Shown: positions 54,004 to 63,373 of the stretch, in pieces
Position numbering within the stretch: the first letter of the stretch is position 1
Layout: each line of letters begins with the position of its first letter
Assembly: GCA_963682175.1 (NCBI GenBank)
Contig: OY821788.1
Span: forward strand, 16,758,001-16,822,000
Direction of reading: 5' to 3'
DNA from: Triglochin maritima
Lineage: Eukaryota > Streptophyta > Magnoliopsida > Alismatales > Juncaginaceae
DNA length: 64,000 nt
Position numbers and translations under genes: made by a program
The notes under the pieces: generated by a model
The model's database searches: none
What the model was told of the DNA's origin: nothing
Seen by the model: only the letters and a program-made list of their open reading frames with translations

Positions 54004-57000
54004 ATGAATGTTCTAGTGTGGAACGTGCGCGGTGCAAATGGACCCGGCCGTGCACTTATGATTAGGGGTCGTATAAAGGAGGTAAATCCAGATGTGGTTT
54101 GCCTTGTGGAACATAAGGTGAAGCTCAAGAAGATTGAGCGCTTCAAACGAGCGATTTGGCCTAGTGCTTGGATGTCAAATAGCTTGGTTATGGACTCCGG
54201 CCGAATTTTGGTTCTTTGGAATGACCAAATAGTGGATATGCGTGTTGCCTATGAAACATCACAATTACTTCATTTCAGCGCTCGGTGGATGAGGGACGGC
54301 CTTGATTTTGACCTCACGGCTGTCTATGGTGATAATGGGCATGTGGATCGGCGTCACTTGTGGAGTGACCTTCTCAAAGTAGCACCACCCACATCTAGGC
54401 CTTGGATGGTGGGGGGGGACTTCAATTGTATTCGGAGGGCGAGTGAAAAGAGGGGAGGGATTGCTGGAAATGAGATTGCTATGGCAGAATTCAATGATTG
54501 TATTGATGCTCTTGAACTCCTTGAGATGTCGTCTACCGGGGGGGAATTTACGTGGTCGAACTCCTCCGAGGGTAGTGCTTGTATCGAGACACGGATTGAC
54601 CGAATATTGATAAACAATGCATGGCTCGAGAAATTCCCGGAATCCTACTATCTTGTGGGTGCAAAGGATTTGAGTGATCACACCATGCTTATTATGAAGA
54701 CGGATGGAAACGCAAGGCGGAAGAAGAAGATGTTTCGTTTTGAAAATCATTGGGCTGGCCATGAGGACTTTCATGGGCTGGTTGCACGTGCATGGTCTAC
54801 CTACGTGAGGGGCACACCAATGTTTCGCGTGGCAGCAAAACTTCAAGAAGTAAAGAAGATCCTTGTTCGGTGGAGTAGCTCAAAATTTGGAAACGTCACA
54901 AATAAGGTGGGAGAGGCACGTGCTACGCTCGAGGAAGTGAGGAAACAACGCCTTGAAAATCCGCTTGATGCTGACCTCTCCCGCGCCGAAGGGGCTGCAA
55001 AGGATTACCTTGCCCAAACTCTTGCTTGGGAGGAGTCTATTACACGACAGAAATCAAGGGTGAAATGGTTAAAAGAGGGGGACCGGAACACTAGGTTTTT
55101 CCATGCGCACCTTCGAGTGAGGAGAGCCACCAACCAAGTGAGAAGAGTGTGTGAGGGTGCCACCATCATTGAAGACGAGGGTGAAATCCGTGACGCCTTT
55201 CGGCGTTTTTATGCTAACTTGTTTGCTAATGATTTGCAGGTAATACCCATTCCCCCCTCCCTCTCCTTACCACACCTCCGTCGAGAGGAGGGGGCGGAGC
55301 TTCTACGTGACCTTGACATGAAAGAGTTGGAGGATGTAGTGCTGAATGCAAACGTTGATAAAGCACCGGGACCCGATGGGTTCAATGCTAAATTTTTCAA
55401 GGCTGCGTGGGAACTCATTAAGAAAGACATGTTCAAGGCCATACACTCATGTCTGGACAGCGGAAAGGTGTTGACCAAATGGAACTTTACCTCACTTACG
55501 CTCATTCCAAAGAAGAAGGCACCGGTTTCAGTAGAAGACTATCGACCCATAGCTTTGTGCAATATGACGTATCGATTCACCTCAAAGGTGCTTGCAAACC
55601 GCCTTAAGAAGTTGCTGCCACATCTTATTGGTGAAAACCAAAGTGCGTTTGTCAAAGGCCGGCGGATTGGGGACAACGTTCTCCTTGCACATGAGCTGTG
55701 TCACAACCTCCACCTCGACAAAGGAAAAGGGAAAATGTGCATAAAACTTGATATACGGAAAGCATACGACTCCATCTCATGGACCTTTTTGGATGGGGTT
55801 TTGGAGCGTTTTGCTTTCCCGGTTAAGTGGAGACGCCTTATTATGAATTGTGTTCGGGCTTCTTTTGTGGTGACGGTAAATGGTGCAAACTCCTCAAGTT
55901 TCGTGGCCAGAAATGGATTGAGACAAGGTGACCCCTTGGCCCCCTACCTATTTGTTTTGTGTATGGAAGTTCTGAGCGAGATGGTAAAGAAGGCGGTTAT
56001 AGATGGGCACATTCAGCCACTCACTTGTGGGGATATTGGTGTATCGCACCTTCTTTTTGCTGATGATGTCCTCCTATTTGCCAAAGCAACAAAGGCAAAT
56101 GCGAGGGCAATTCGAGGAGTCCTTGAGGACTTCACGTCTTGTTCGGGGCTGAGCTTTAGTGTGTCAAAAAGCCAAATCTTTATGGGAGGTGAAGCACGGG
56201 ATGGCGCATGGATTGCAACACACCTTGGGATGGAGCGACATGAGTTCCCCGTCACCTATCTTGGGCTGCCATTGTTCTCGGGAAGGATGGGGAAAACCCA
56301 TTGCACGACACTCGTGAATAAGGTAAAAGCACGACTGAGCACATGGCAGCAAAACTTCTTATCCATTGCTGGAAGGGTGGAACTTGTAAGGAGTGTGCTT
56401 GTGTCCCTCAGTGTTTATTGGACCTCTGCTTTCCTCATGCCCCGGGCAACCTTACAAGAGATTGAGAGTCTCATGTGCCACTTCATTTGGGGAGGTCCAA
56501 GAAAGTGGGTTGCGGTAGCATGGAGAGATATATGCACACCAAAGGAAGAAGGTGGCCTTGGTCTCAAACGCCTATTGGACTGGAATGATGTGGGCCTTTT
56601 GCGTCTTTTTTTGCTTGTGGTGGCGGACGAACAATCACTTTGGGTCAAGTGTGTGCGCCGGAAATACTTGAGAAACCGGTCCATCTTGCTAGCACGTCCC
56701 CCACCCACTTCCTCGTGGGCTTGGAGGGGGCTGCTGAGAGTGCGGGACATAGCGAGACGGCATATCCGGTATGAGGTGGGTAATGGTGAAGACATACGAT
56801 TCTTCCAATATCCTTGGTGTGGACAGCCCTTCCAATGTGAGAGTTGGGGGGATCGATTACATTATGAGTTGGGAGTACCCTGGGACATAAAAGTCTCGTA
56901 CTTTATAAACGACGGAAGGTGGAGGCTGCCCCCCCCAAGATCTACATTGATAGAGGAAATTCACTCGAGGATAGTGAACACTAAAATCCATGGGGGTTTC

Positions 57001-57594
57001 GACCAGCCAAAGAGGATAGATGGTAAGGGAACCATGTTTGGTATAAGAGAAGTGTGGACATGGGTAAAGCCACCAGGAAGGAAGGTTGCGTGGGCTGGTA
57101 TGGTGTGGCATAAACATGCTATCCCAAAGCACGCACTCACAGCATGGAGGGCGTTGAGGGGTCGGTTACTCACAAAGACACTTATGAACAAACGAGGCGC
57201 AAAGCACGATCCGATTTGCAGCCTTTGTGAGAGGGACGAGGAGGACATGGAGCACCTTTTCTGGGGGTGTGTGTTTATCAAGGAGGTTTGGGTAGCTCTT
57301 CTACACTTACTGAAAATCAGCAACCGACATGCAGGTTCGTTAGAAGGAGAAGCGATACGAGTAGCACATGCACGTGGCAGCCGGCTTGGAAAAGTGGTAA
57401 GGCGTTGGGCCTTCAACGCCATGATACACGAGTGCTGGCTGGAACGAAACCGCCGGATCTTCGAGGGAGAGAAGAAAATACCGAAGGACATAGTAGCTGC
57501 CATCAAAGATACCATTCGCTGCCTATGGGATAAAGTAAAAAACCTTGCGAAGGATGCTGACGAAGAGCATGACTTTCAGATCATGTGGAGTTAG
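54004..57594 (+). CDS. LINE G ORF2: endonuclease and reverse transcriptase
   Basis: 1196 codons from ATG 54004, four bases after the ORF1 stop; the frame is open from a GTG at 53968, but ATG is the likely start. The apurinic-type endonuclease at residues 1-230 nicks the target and shows N7, E36, GGDFN (D139, N141) and SDH (224-226). The reverse transcriptase at about 455-735 has PKKKAP, YRPIALCN, LDIRKAYD (D583), GLRQGDPLAPYLF and FADD (685-688). The C-terminal zf-RVT-like zinc finger has C1072, C1075, H1084, C1089. There is no RNase H domain. All catalytic residues I can check are present, and the frame runs without stops to 57594. A run of 8 C near 56930 is a slippage-prone site that expanded in LINE F. 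Confidence 0.95.
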   Translation: MNVLVWNVRGANGPGRALMIRGRIKEVNPDVVCLVEHKVKLKKIERFKRAIWPSAWMSNSLVMDSGRILVLWNDQIVDMRVAYETSQLLHFSARWMRDGLDFDLTAVYGDNGHVDRRHLWSDLLKVAPPTSRPWMVGGDFNCIRRASEKRGGIAGNEIAMAEFNDCIDALELLEMSSTGGEFTWSNSSEGSACIETRIDRILINNAWLEKFPESYYLVGAKDLSDHTMLIMKTDGNARRKKKMFRFENHWAGHEDFHGLVARAWSTYVRGTPMFRVAAKLQEVKKILVRWSSSKFGNVTNKVGEARATLEEVRKQRLENPLDADLSRAEGAAKDYLAQTLAWEESITRQKSRVKWLKEGDRNTRFFHAHLRVRRATNQVRRVCEGATIIEDEGEIRDAFRRFYANLFANDLQVIPIPPSLSLPHLRREEGAELLRDLDMKELEDVVLNANVDKAPGPDGFNAKFFKAAWELIKKDMFKAIHSCLDSGKVLTKWNFTSLTLIPKKKAPVSVEDYRPIALCNMTYRFTSKVLANRLKKLLPHLIGENQSAFVKGRRIGDNVLLAHELCHNLHLDKGKGKMCIKLDIRKAYDSISWTFLDGVLERFAFPVKWRRLIMNCVRASFVVTVNGANSSSFVARNGLRQGDPLAPYLFVLCMEVLSEMVKKAVIDGHIQPLTCGDIGVSHLLFADDVLLFAKATKANARAIRGVLEDFTSCSGLSFSVSKSQIFMGGEARDGAWIATHLGMERHEFPVTYLGLPLFSGRMGKTHCTTLVNKVKARLSTWQQNFLSIAGRVELVRSVLVSLSVYWTSAFLMPRATLQEIESLMCHFIWGGPRKWVAVAWRDICTPKEEGGLGLKRLLDWNDVGLLRLFLLVVADEQSLWVKCVRRKYLRNRSILLARPPPTSSWAWRGLLRVRDIARRHIRYEVGNGEDIRFFQYPWCGQPFQCESWGDRLHYELGVPWDIKVSYFINDGRWRLPPPRSTLIEEIHSRIVNTKIHGGFDQPKRIDGKGTMFGIREVWTWVKPPGRKVAWAGMVWHKHAIPKHALTAWRALRGRLLTKTLMNKRGAKHDPICSLCERDEEDMEHLFWGCVFIKEVWVALLHLLKISNRHAGSLEGEAIRVAHARGSRLGKVVRRWAFNAMIHECWLERNRRIFEGEKKIPKDIVAAIKDTIRCLWDKVKNLAKDADEEHDFQIMWS

Positions 57595-57828
57595 GAATTA
57601 GTGCTTCTTCATTTCGTTTTTTCTTTTTGAGTTGTTGTATAAGAAGGAATTTCTGTTTTTTACCTACTTGCTCTTCAGGTCCCACGAACATGAGTAGTAG
57701 GGAGAGGCCGGGTATGCATGTAGTATGCCCCGCACACTCTTTCTGAAATTTTGGTAGGATGTAATCACTTTACTTCAGTAATATACTCGAGGCTAAGCCT
57801 CCCTTTTTGCCTTGCAAAAAAAAAAAAA
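57595..57828 (+). other. LINE G 3' UTR and poly-A tail
   Basis: No gene. The end AAGCCTCCCTTTTTGCCTTGC before the A run is shared with LINE F and is probably the 3' signal recognised by the family's reverse transcriptase. Confidence 0.85.
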
Positions 57829-58371
57829 AAGAGTTCTATTTATAGGCATGGAAAAGCTAATCCGGGACAATCCCCTGGTATGGGACTAAACCAACACCAG
57901 AAATAGACTAAATACACACTAATACATGCCACCACATAAATCTTAACGGATCCGGACCAAACGAGACCGCCAATTAGGGGTCTTGGACCGCCAATTGGAG
58001 GTCTACAATGTTCGGATCGCTCTGGATTATCTTTTGGGCTTTTCTGAATGGCTTGGCTTGTCTTTGATGCATCTACTTTACTTGTTGGAGCTCTGACCCG
58101 AATAGAATTCCCAAAATACTCCCCATGATGGTGTGAAGTATTCTTGTTTGTTCATTGGTCCTTCGATCTTACATTCAGGTCCTTCGATCATGCATCTTAG
58201 TCCTTGAGTCTCTCAACTCAGTCCTTTTTCAGGCTTTTAGGTCCTTTTATGCCTCTTCTCTTCAAACCTATTTATTTCTGAAATTCAAACATAAAACTCG
58301 TCATGTAGCATTGTTTAGGTGAAAGATAATGGATATAAGATACAAATATAAGCATGAAACAATGTCAATCA
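57829..58371 (-). repeat. LTR of element K, second piece
   Basis: It continues the K LTR after LINE G. TATAAATAG at 57844-57836 and diverged USE GTCCCATACCA at 57886-57876 have a 31-base gap. Two decayed palindromes are at about 57964-58003. It ends TGATTGACATT at 58371. Confidence 0.85.
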
Positions 58372-59970
58372 AATACCCCCACACCCAACTTTTGAAAGGC
58401 CCGAGCAAAACAAAGAAAGGGAAAAGCATATGAAAAACAAGAAATCGTAACTCACTTTCGTAGGAATCATGGTTGCACTTAGCATGTGCAACAAGCCGTT
58501 AAACCTCCTTGTCGCCAAGGAGGAGGAGTGTTGTCTCCTGAGGGTTTTCAGTGGATACACCCACAAAATCCGAAAAAGATGCATTATTCAATCTAGCTAC
58601 ACGACTCGATGGCTCATTTTTGTCGATCATTGGACGCGGTAATGCTACGGACCGACTCTATATATGTAATCAGTCCACACATCTAGCCTAATGAATCATT
58701 CGTGAAAGTTAATTAAGGACTTAAGTGAAGGACATGGGCAACCTTAACTTCTGAAAGTGATACAGTGTGTAAAGTCTATTAAGGTTCTTATTTGACTCTT
58801 TTTTTCCCTTTTTTTTCTTTTTTTTCTTCGGAGAACTATATTGGTTGGTGTTTGATTCTCCCAGGGTTATGTTTCGTGCATCATTGCCTATGTGGACTTA
58901 CACTATCACGTACACCTTCCCCAAAATCTCCACATAGAGCGATCCCTACCACCCGTGTAACGGGAGTTCGGTCGGTGCATCCTAAGTCAGATGACTCGAG
59001 AGCACCAGGCACTATGTCCCCTCGGACCTAATTTCCCGAGTGATAGGAGCTGTGCGAGAAGAGAGAACACCACTTATTCATTTAACTACATGGGAACCAA
59101 AACCCCTACACTTACAGTTTCACAAAAAGAGTTTAAGGGTCTTTCACTACGACAAACTTCCTTATACTAACACACACGAATTATTGACTCACTAGATTCT
59201 GGGTGGATTCTTTAAATGTTTGAGTACTGAAACCCTATGATTACACGCCCCCCGAGGGAAAACCGGGGTGCATCCTAACGACTCGATAAGACCTAAAGCC
59301 AGTAAACCAAAAATCCTAATGCATCAAGTTCAAGACAATTTTGGGAGCTTTCTTTTTACTTTGCCTCTCAACGGTTTTGCACATGCCAAACACACGCAAA
59401 ACCCACAAAAACATTTTCTTTCGCAATCACATGATGATTTTGAAAAAAATGTGAAAGTTTTAAAGCACTAGGCAAGCAAAAGAAGAGAAGTCACCAAAGG
59501 ATCATGGCAAGCAGATAAATCAATATTAAATGCAGCACACTAACATGACCCTAGTAGTACAAACAAAAGAAAACGAAATCAAAGGAAAAGGACTCGACTA
59601 TGTACACACGTCAAGCACCCCCCACACCCACTTCATGCATTGTCATCAATGAATGTGAGCATGATACTACATAGATTTATGCATGAAAAAGGGAAGATCT
59701 CACCAACATGAAGTGCAACAGGAAGTTCATGGTTATAGTGATGGACACAAACCCGAATTCCCTCAAAACCTGTGAGATACTGAAGAAGAGAGACAAATAT
59801 GTGAAGAAATGGGGCCCAAGTACACAAGGGTTGGGACCCACAACAATCAATGCTCGCTCAGGGAGTCTTTCATTACTCGCTTGTTTTTGTTTTGTTATTT
59901 CTTTTTTTTTCTTTTTTTTGATTTTTTACAAGATATATACATCAACAAAGATACTCTCATAATCATTTGG
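58372..59970 (-). other. 3' noncoding internal region of element K
   Basis: No gene. It has the PPT after the LTR, the GNRA stem 58504-58523, the conserved block about 58860-59060, and the CCCCG/CGGGG hairpin 59250-59268. It is colinear with element C 37058-38618. Confidence 0.82.
58504..58523 (-). other. RNA stem with GCGA tetraloop (element K)
   Basis: Identical to the stems in B, C and D on the element's sense strand; about 130 bases before the PPT. Confidence 0.7.
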
Positions 59971-61626
59971 TCAAGGAACATCAAATGAGAACATCGAGTT
60001 ATGAGGACCAGAGACTTTCCCAGATGGGAAAACTTCACTGGTACTCAGAGGTGTCGTGAGGGCTGAAAGGTCAAAGCTGAAGGCTCCAACCCCTCATGAT
60101 ATTGGTTGGGTGTAGGCAACATGAATGAGTGAAGTTGTGTTGCCTCACTAGGGTTTAGTTGCTCATCGAACAAAACCCTACAACCAATAGGTGGGTGCAT
60201 CGGAATGAGTTCCTCAGGATCATTCGATGGATGCAGAAGACCTGCATCACTATGAATGGGGCTTCTCCCCAAGTCATCCAACAATGACCTCCCACCAGCA
60301 TTTATATCATCAAGCATAAGCTCGGTCGTAGGTGCGTCCTTGTTGGAGTCAATCTGAAGCTCAAAGGGCTCAATAGCCCTAGGACACGGAGTGACAACAC
60401 CTTCTGGAATGGGCATATGCTGAGGTGTGTCCCCCTCACTAATGGTCTCGACAAAATCATGTAACAAACACTCCCTTTGGACATTCATGTTTGATGTCAG
60501 CTCACTCTATTGTATTGCAAAGACAGGCAATAAGTTTTTGCTGGGCCCACAAACATTTTCAACGAGTTGCATTGGTGTTAGGGGTGTTCGTTAATTTTGT
60601 GGTGCTTTCTCTAATTGACGGATGAGATTGAGATTTAAAGCTTGGTCCATGGGCTCTTGTTGCCTACTAGAGTTGAACACATGAAACTCGGCACTCATGT
60701 TACCGAATGAGAGCTTCATGAGACCATTTCTACAATTAATTAAGGCGTTGGAGGTTGCCAGAAATGGTCTACCCAAAATCAAAGGTATTTGAGAGTGGGT
60801 GTTTGCAACAGGATTGGTATCGAGGATGACAAAATCGACTGGAAATATAAAATCTCCAACTTTGATAAGCACATCCTCGATAATCCCTTCTGGAATACGA
60901 ACGGATCTATATGCCAATTGGAGGGTGATCTTAGTTGGTTTCAATTCTCCCACGTTCAAATGTTGATAAATAGAAAATCGGAGGAGGTTGACCGCCGATC
61001 CTAAATCATGCAATACATTACTCATGCTAGTGTCTCCTATCCTACACTGAATAGTAGGACACCCACGGTCCTTGTATTTTGTGTAGGTGGGATTGGACAA
61101 AAGTGAGCTTACATTTGCAGCCAAGAATGCTTTCTTAGGAACGTTGGTCTTCCTCTTGGTTGTGCAGAGATCTTTTAACGCTTTGGTATATTGAGGTATT
61201 TGTTGGATGACATCCAACAAGGAGATGTTAACCTTCACTTGCTTAAACTCCTCTAATATCTTGTCCATTGTGTCACTCTTCTTTTTGGTTAACCTACTAG
61301 GATGGGGAGGTTTTGACAGGTAGGTTTTCTGCGGTGCCTGAGAAGGAGGCATTGGTGTATTACCCTCAGCCTCTTCGTCACCACCATTCCCACTGAGCGG
61401 CTACATAGATGGTGGTGGTTGCAAGGAAATGTGATTCTCAACCTGCTTTCCATTCCTTAAGGTTACAATGGCATTGACACGGTGAACAGGTTCCTCCACA
61501 AGGTTCACTTTCCGCCCCCGAGGTACCACATTCTCATTTTGCATGTGTTGTTGCTGGTACATCCGGGGGGTTAGCCTCAGCAGGAATGGATGCACACTCG
61601 CTTCCTACATGACCTATCCTACAACA
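59971..61626 (-). pseudogene. gag-protease of element K (frameshifts, internal deletion)
   Basis: Sense order: a zinc-knuckle remnant (GHVGSECASIP) at 61615-61580 jumps directly to the segment ANP…YQQQHMQNENVVP, missing about 450 bases present in C. A stop near 61400 follows. The protease frame 61352-60591 has HDLGSAVNLL (Leu-Asp of C is His-Asp), LILGRPFL and LINCRN. Another stop or shift lies at 60590-60490. The C-terminal frame from 60488 has HPPIGCRV (Trp lost) and shifts near 60060. The final stop is at 59971. It is inactive. Confidence 0.85.
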
Positions 61627-62100
61627 GTACTACAGAAAATGGAATATACGTCGGATGTACGGGGCTATACACGTCGGATATAAGTACACCCCTATCCGAC
61701 GTCTAGGTGTGCGTCGTCTATACATAGACGTCGGCTATAATTAGACGCCGACGTGTATTCGTTAACGTATAGACGTCGGTCACCTTATCGACCGACGTCT
61801 ATACGTTAGGGATAGACGTCGGTTAACTAACATACGACGCCTATACTTTAGGGATAGACGTCGGTTAACTAACATACGACGCCTATACTTTAGGGATACA
61901 CGTCGGTTAACTAACATACGACGCCTATACTTTAGGAATACACGTCGGTTAACTAACATACGACGCCCATACTTTATGTATAGACGTCGGTTTCAATATA
62001 AAGCCAACGTCTATTCCTTTCTTCAGAGGGATAGACGTCGGCTAATAAAAACAACCGTCGTCTATTCCTAAACCTGGACAAAAAAAATAGCATCCGACGA
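61627..62100 (-). repeat. 3' TIR and subterminal array of CACTA4, with 42-bp tandem units
   Basis: About fifteen copies of TAGACGTCGG or its inverse occur. Four are in a regular 42-base tandem array (61811, 61853, 61895, about 61937), each unit pairing GACGTCGGTTAACTAACATA with CGACGCCTATAC in inverse. 62100-62420 is AT-rich with ACATACA simple repeats and no gene. Confidence 0.82.
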
Positions 62101-62422
62101 AATTGTTTTTAGTCATCATCGTCGTGTACATAGAACTGCACCAAATTCGTTCACCTATAAATTTGTTCACAAATACTCACAATTTCATCCACATACATCC
62201 ACAATTTCATACAAGCACAAACAAACAAGCATACATGCATAAACACAAACATACAACCATACATGCACAAACATACAAAGCATACACAATTGACATTCAA
62301 CACACTTGCAATTAATTCATTCTAAAATTAAGGCGATTATATTAAGGCATAAAGTGTAGGTTTGTAATACAAGTGCACTTGTTAACTAAATTACAAAAAA
62401 TACAATTGGCAGGAGAACCTCT

Positions 62423-63060
62423 TAGTTCGTCAGCATGTTTCTGATGAAATAGCGAGCCCATCGGTCGTGAGTTTCATCGAGCTCCTGTTGCGAGAATGGA
62501 TCACTACTTTTTGGGAAAACCTATCAAAAAAATACGAGTGTGTTGAATATTAATAACTAAATATTGAAACTACAATTGAATATACAATTGAATAACGATC
62601 TACATTACGTCGGTTAGACATACGTCTTCAGTTGTCACATCGAGGATTTCCTCCATGTATCTCATCACGTAGTAACCGCATTCCGTATTTCCAACCTGCT
62701 TCCGGTACTACAAATATTAGAATTCGCTAAATATTTGTTGCTAACTTAATTAACAAAAATGGGATAGAACGTACTCTCATTCCATGCCATGTTATTCCTG
62801 ATTTTGTGGTTGTTCTCCTACCACCTAAAGCTCAGTAAACCTTAATTGCCCTGAGTAGCACAAGTTAAAATATCAATCAATAATACTAATAAAAATCCAC
62901 GAATTACTTTATTCACGACTAAACGAACTTACATATTTAGAAGTTTCTTTATTGAGTCCCTTGGTTTATTCGACCCCAACGGATCAAACCAATACGCCGA
63001 ATTAGTCGTTGGGCATACAACGACAAGCATCCAATGAGCCCTTTGTTATATATATAATTA
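62423..63060 (-). pseudogene. Ulp1-like C48 protease exons of CACTA4
   Basis: Sense order: HWMLVVVCPTTNSAYWFDPL (catalytic His codon 63036-63034, Asp codon 62985-62983), then KVY(stop)ALGGRRTTTKSGITWHG (62845-62765), then KQVGNTECGYYVMRYMEEIL (Gln codon 62698-62696, catalytic Cys codon 62680-62678), then a last exon ending at 62423. The His-Asp-Gln-Cys set of Ulp1 proteases is retained, but one stop interrupts the third segment. Exon ends are approximate; introns are AT-rich. Confidence 0.75.
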
Positions 63061-63109
63061 GAAGTTTATTACAAAATAAAATTTCACTTTGAATTACAAA
63101 GTTTACCTC

Positions 63110-63373
63110 TCATGATAAGGGAGCAGACATATTATGATAAGGGAGCCCTGTGTTCCACCATCTGTAATTTGGGTCGAAACCTTTCTCAAACAAATGATCT
63201 TTCATTTTCCGAAAAGTCAACAATGACATATTATGACACTTATTGCACGGACAATACGCCATGTCGTTGTCTTTCATTTTCTTAGAATGTTTTTTGGCAA
63301 CCTCTAAGAACATATTCACTCCATTCTCATACTCAAAACTCTATCTGTTTGAAACAATCCACTCTCGATCCAT
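63110..63373 (-). pseudogene. Transpos_assoc exon of CACTA4 transposase
   Basis: The ATG at 63373 starts MDREWIV; a stop follows after ten codons. From 63319 the frame is open: VNMFLEVAKKHSKK, CPCNKCHN, MKDHLFEKGFDPNYRWW, a zinc-binding Transpos_assoc domain. At about 63145-63113 the coding sequence runs into C48-gene sequence through two copies of TGATAAGGGAG, a deletion junction. Confidence 0.8.

Larger units (their letters stand above)
51172..57828 (+). mobile_element. L1-type LINE G, nearly intact
   Basis: TSD AAGAGTTCTATTTA is at 51158-51171 and 57829-57842, inside the K LTR at its TATA region. Order: tandem-repeat 5' UTR, ORF1, ORF2, 3' UTR and a 15-base A tail (57816-57830, the last bases shared with the TSD). 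Both ORFs are open. It is about 6.65 kb, a full-length size for plant L1 elements. Confidence 0.95.
51054..61626 (-). mobile_element. Gag-only retrotransposon K, 3' part, split by LINE G
   Basis: The 3' LTR is in two pieces (about 51054-51171 and 57829-58371). Then come PPT, noncoding 3' region, and gag-protease up to the zinc-knuckle region at 61626, where CACTA4 takes over. It lacks a pol gene like B and C. The 5' half lies beyond CACTA4, outside the window. Confidence 0.85.
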
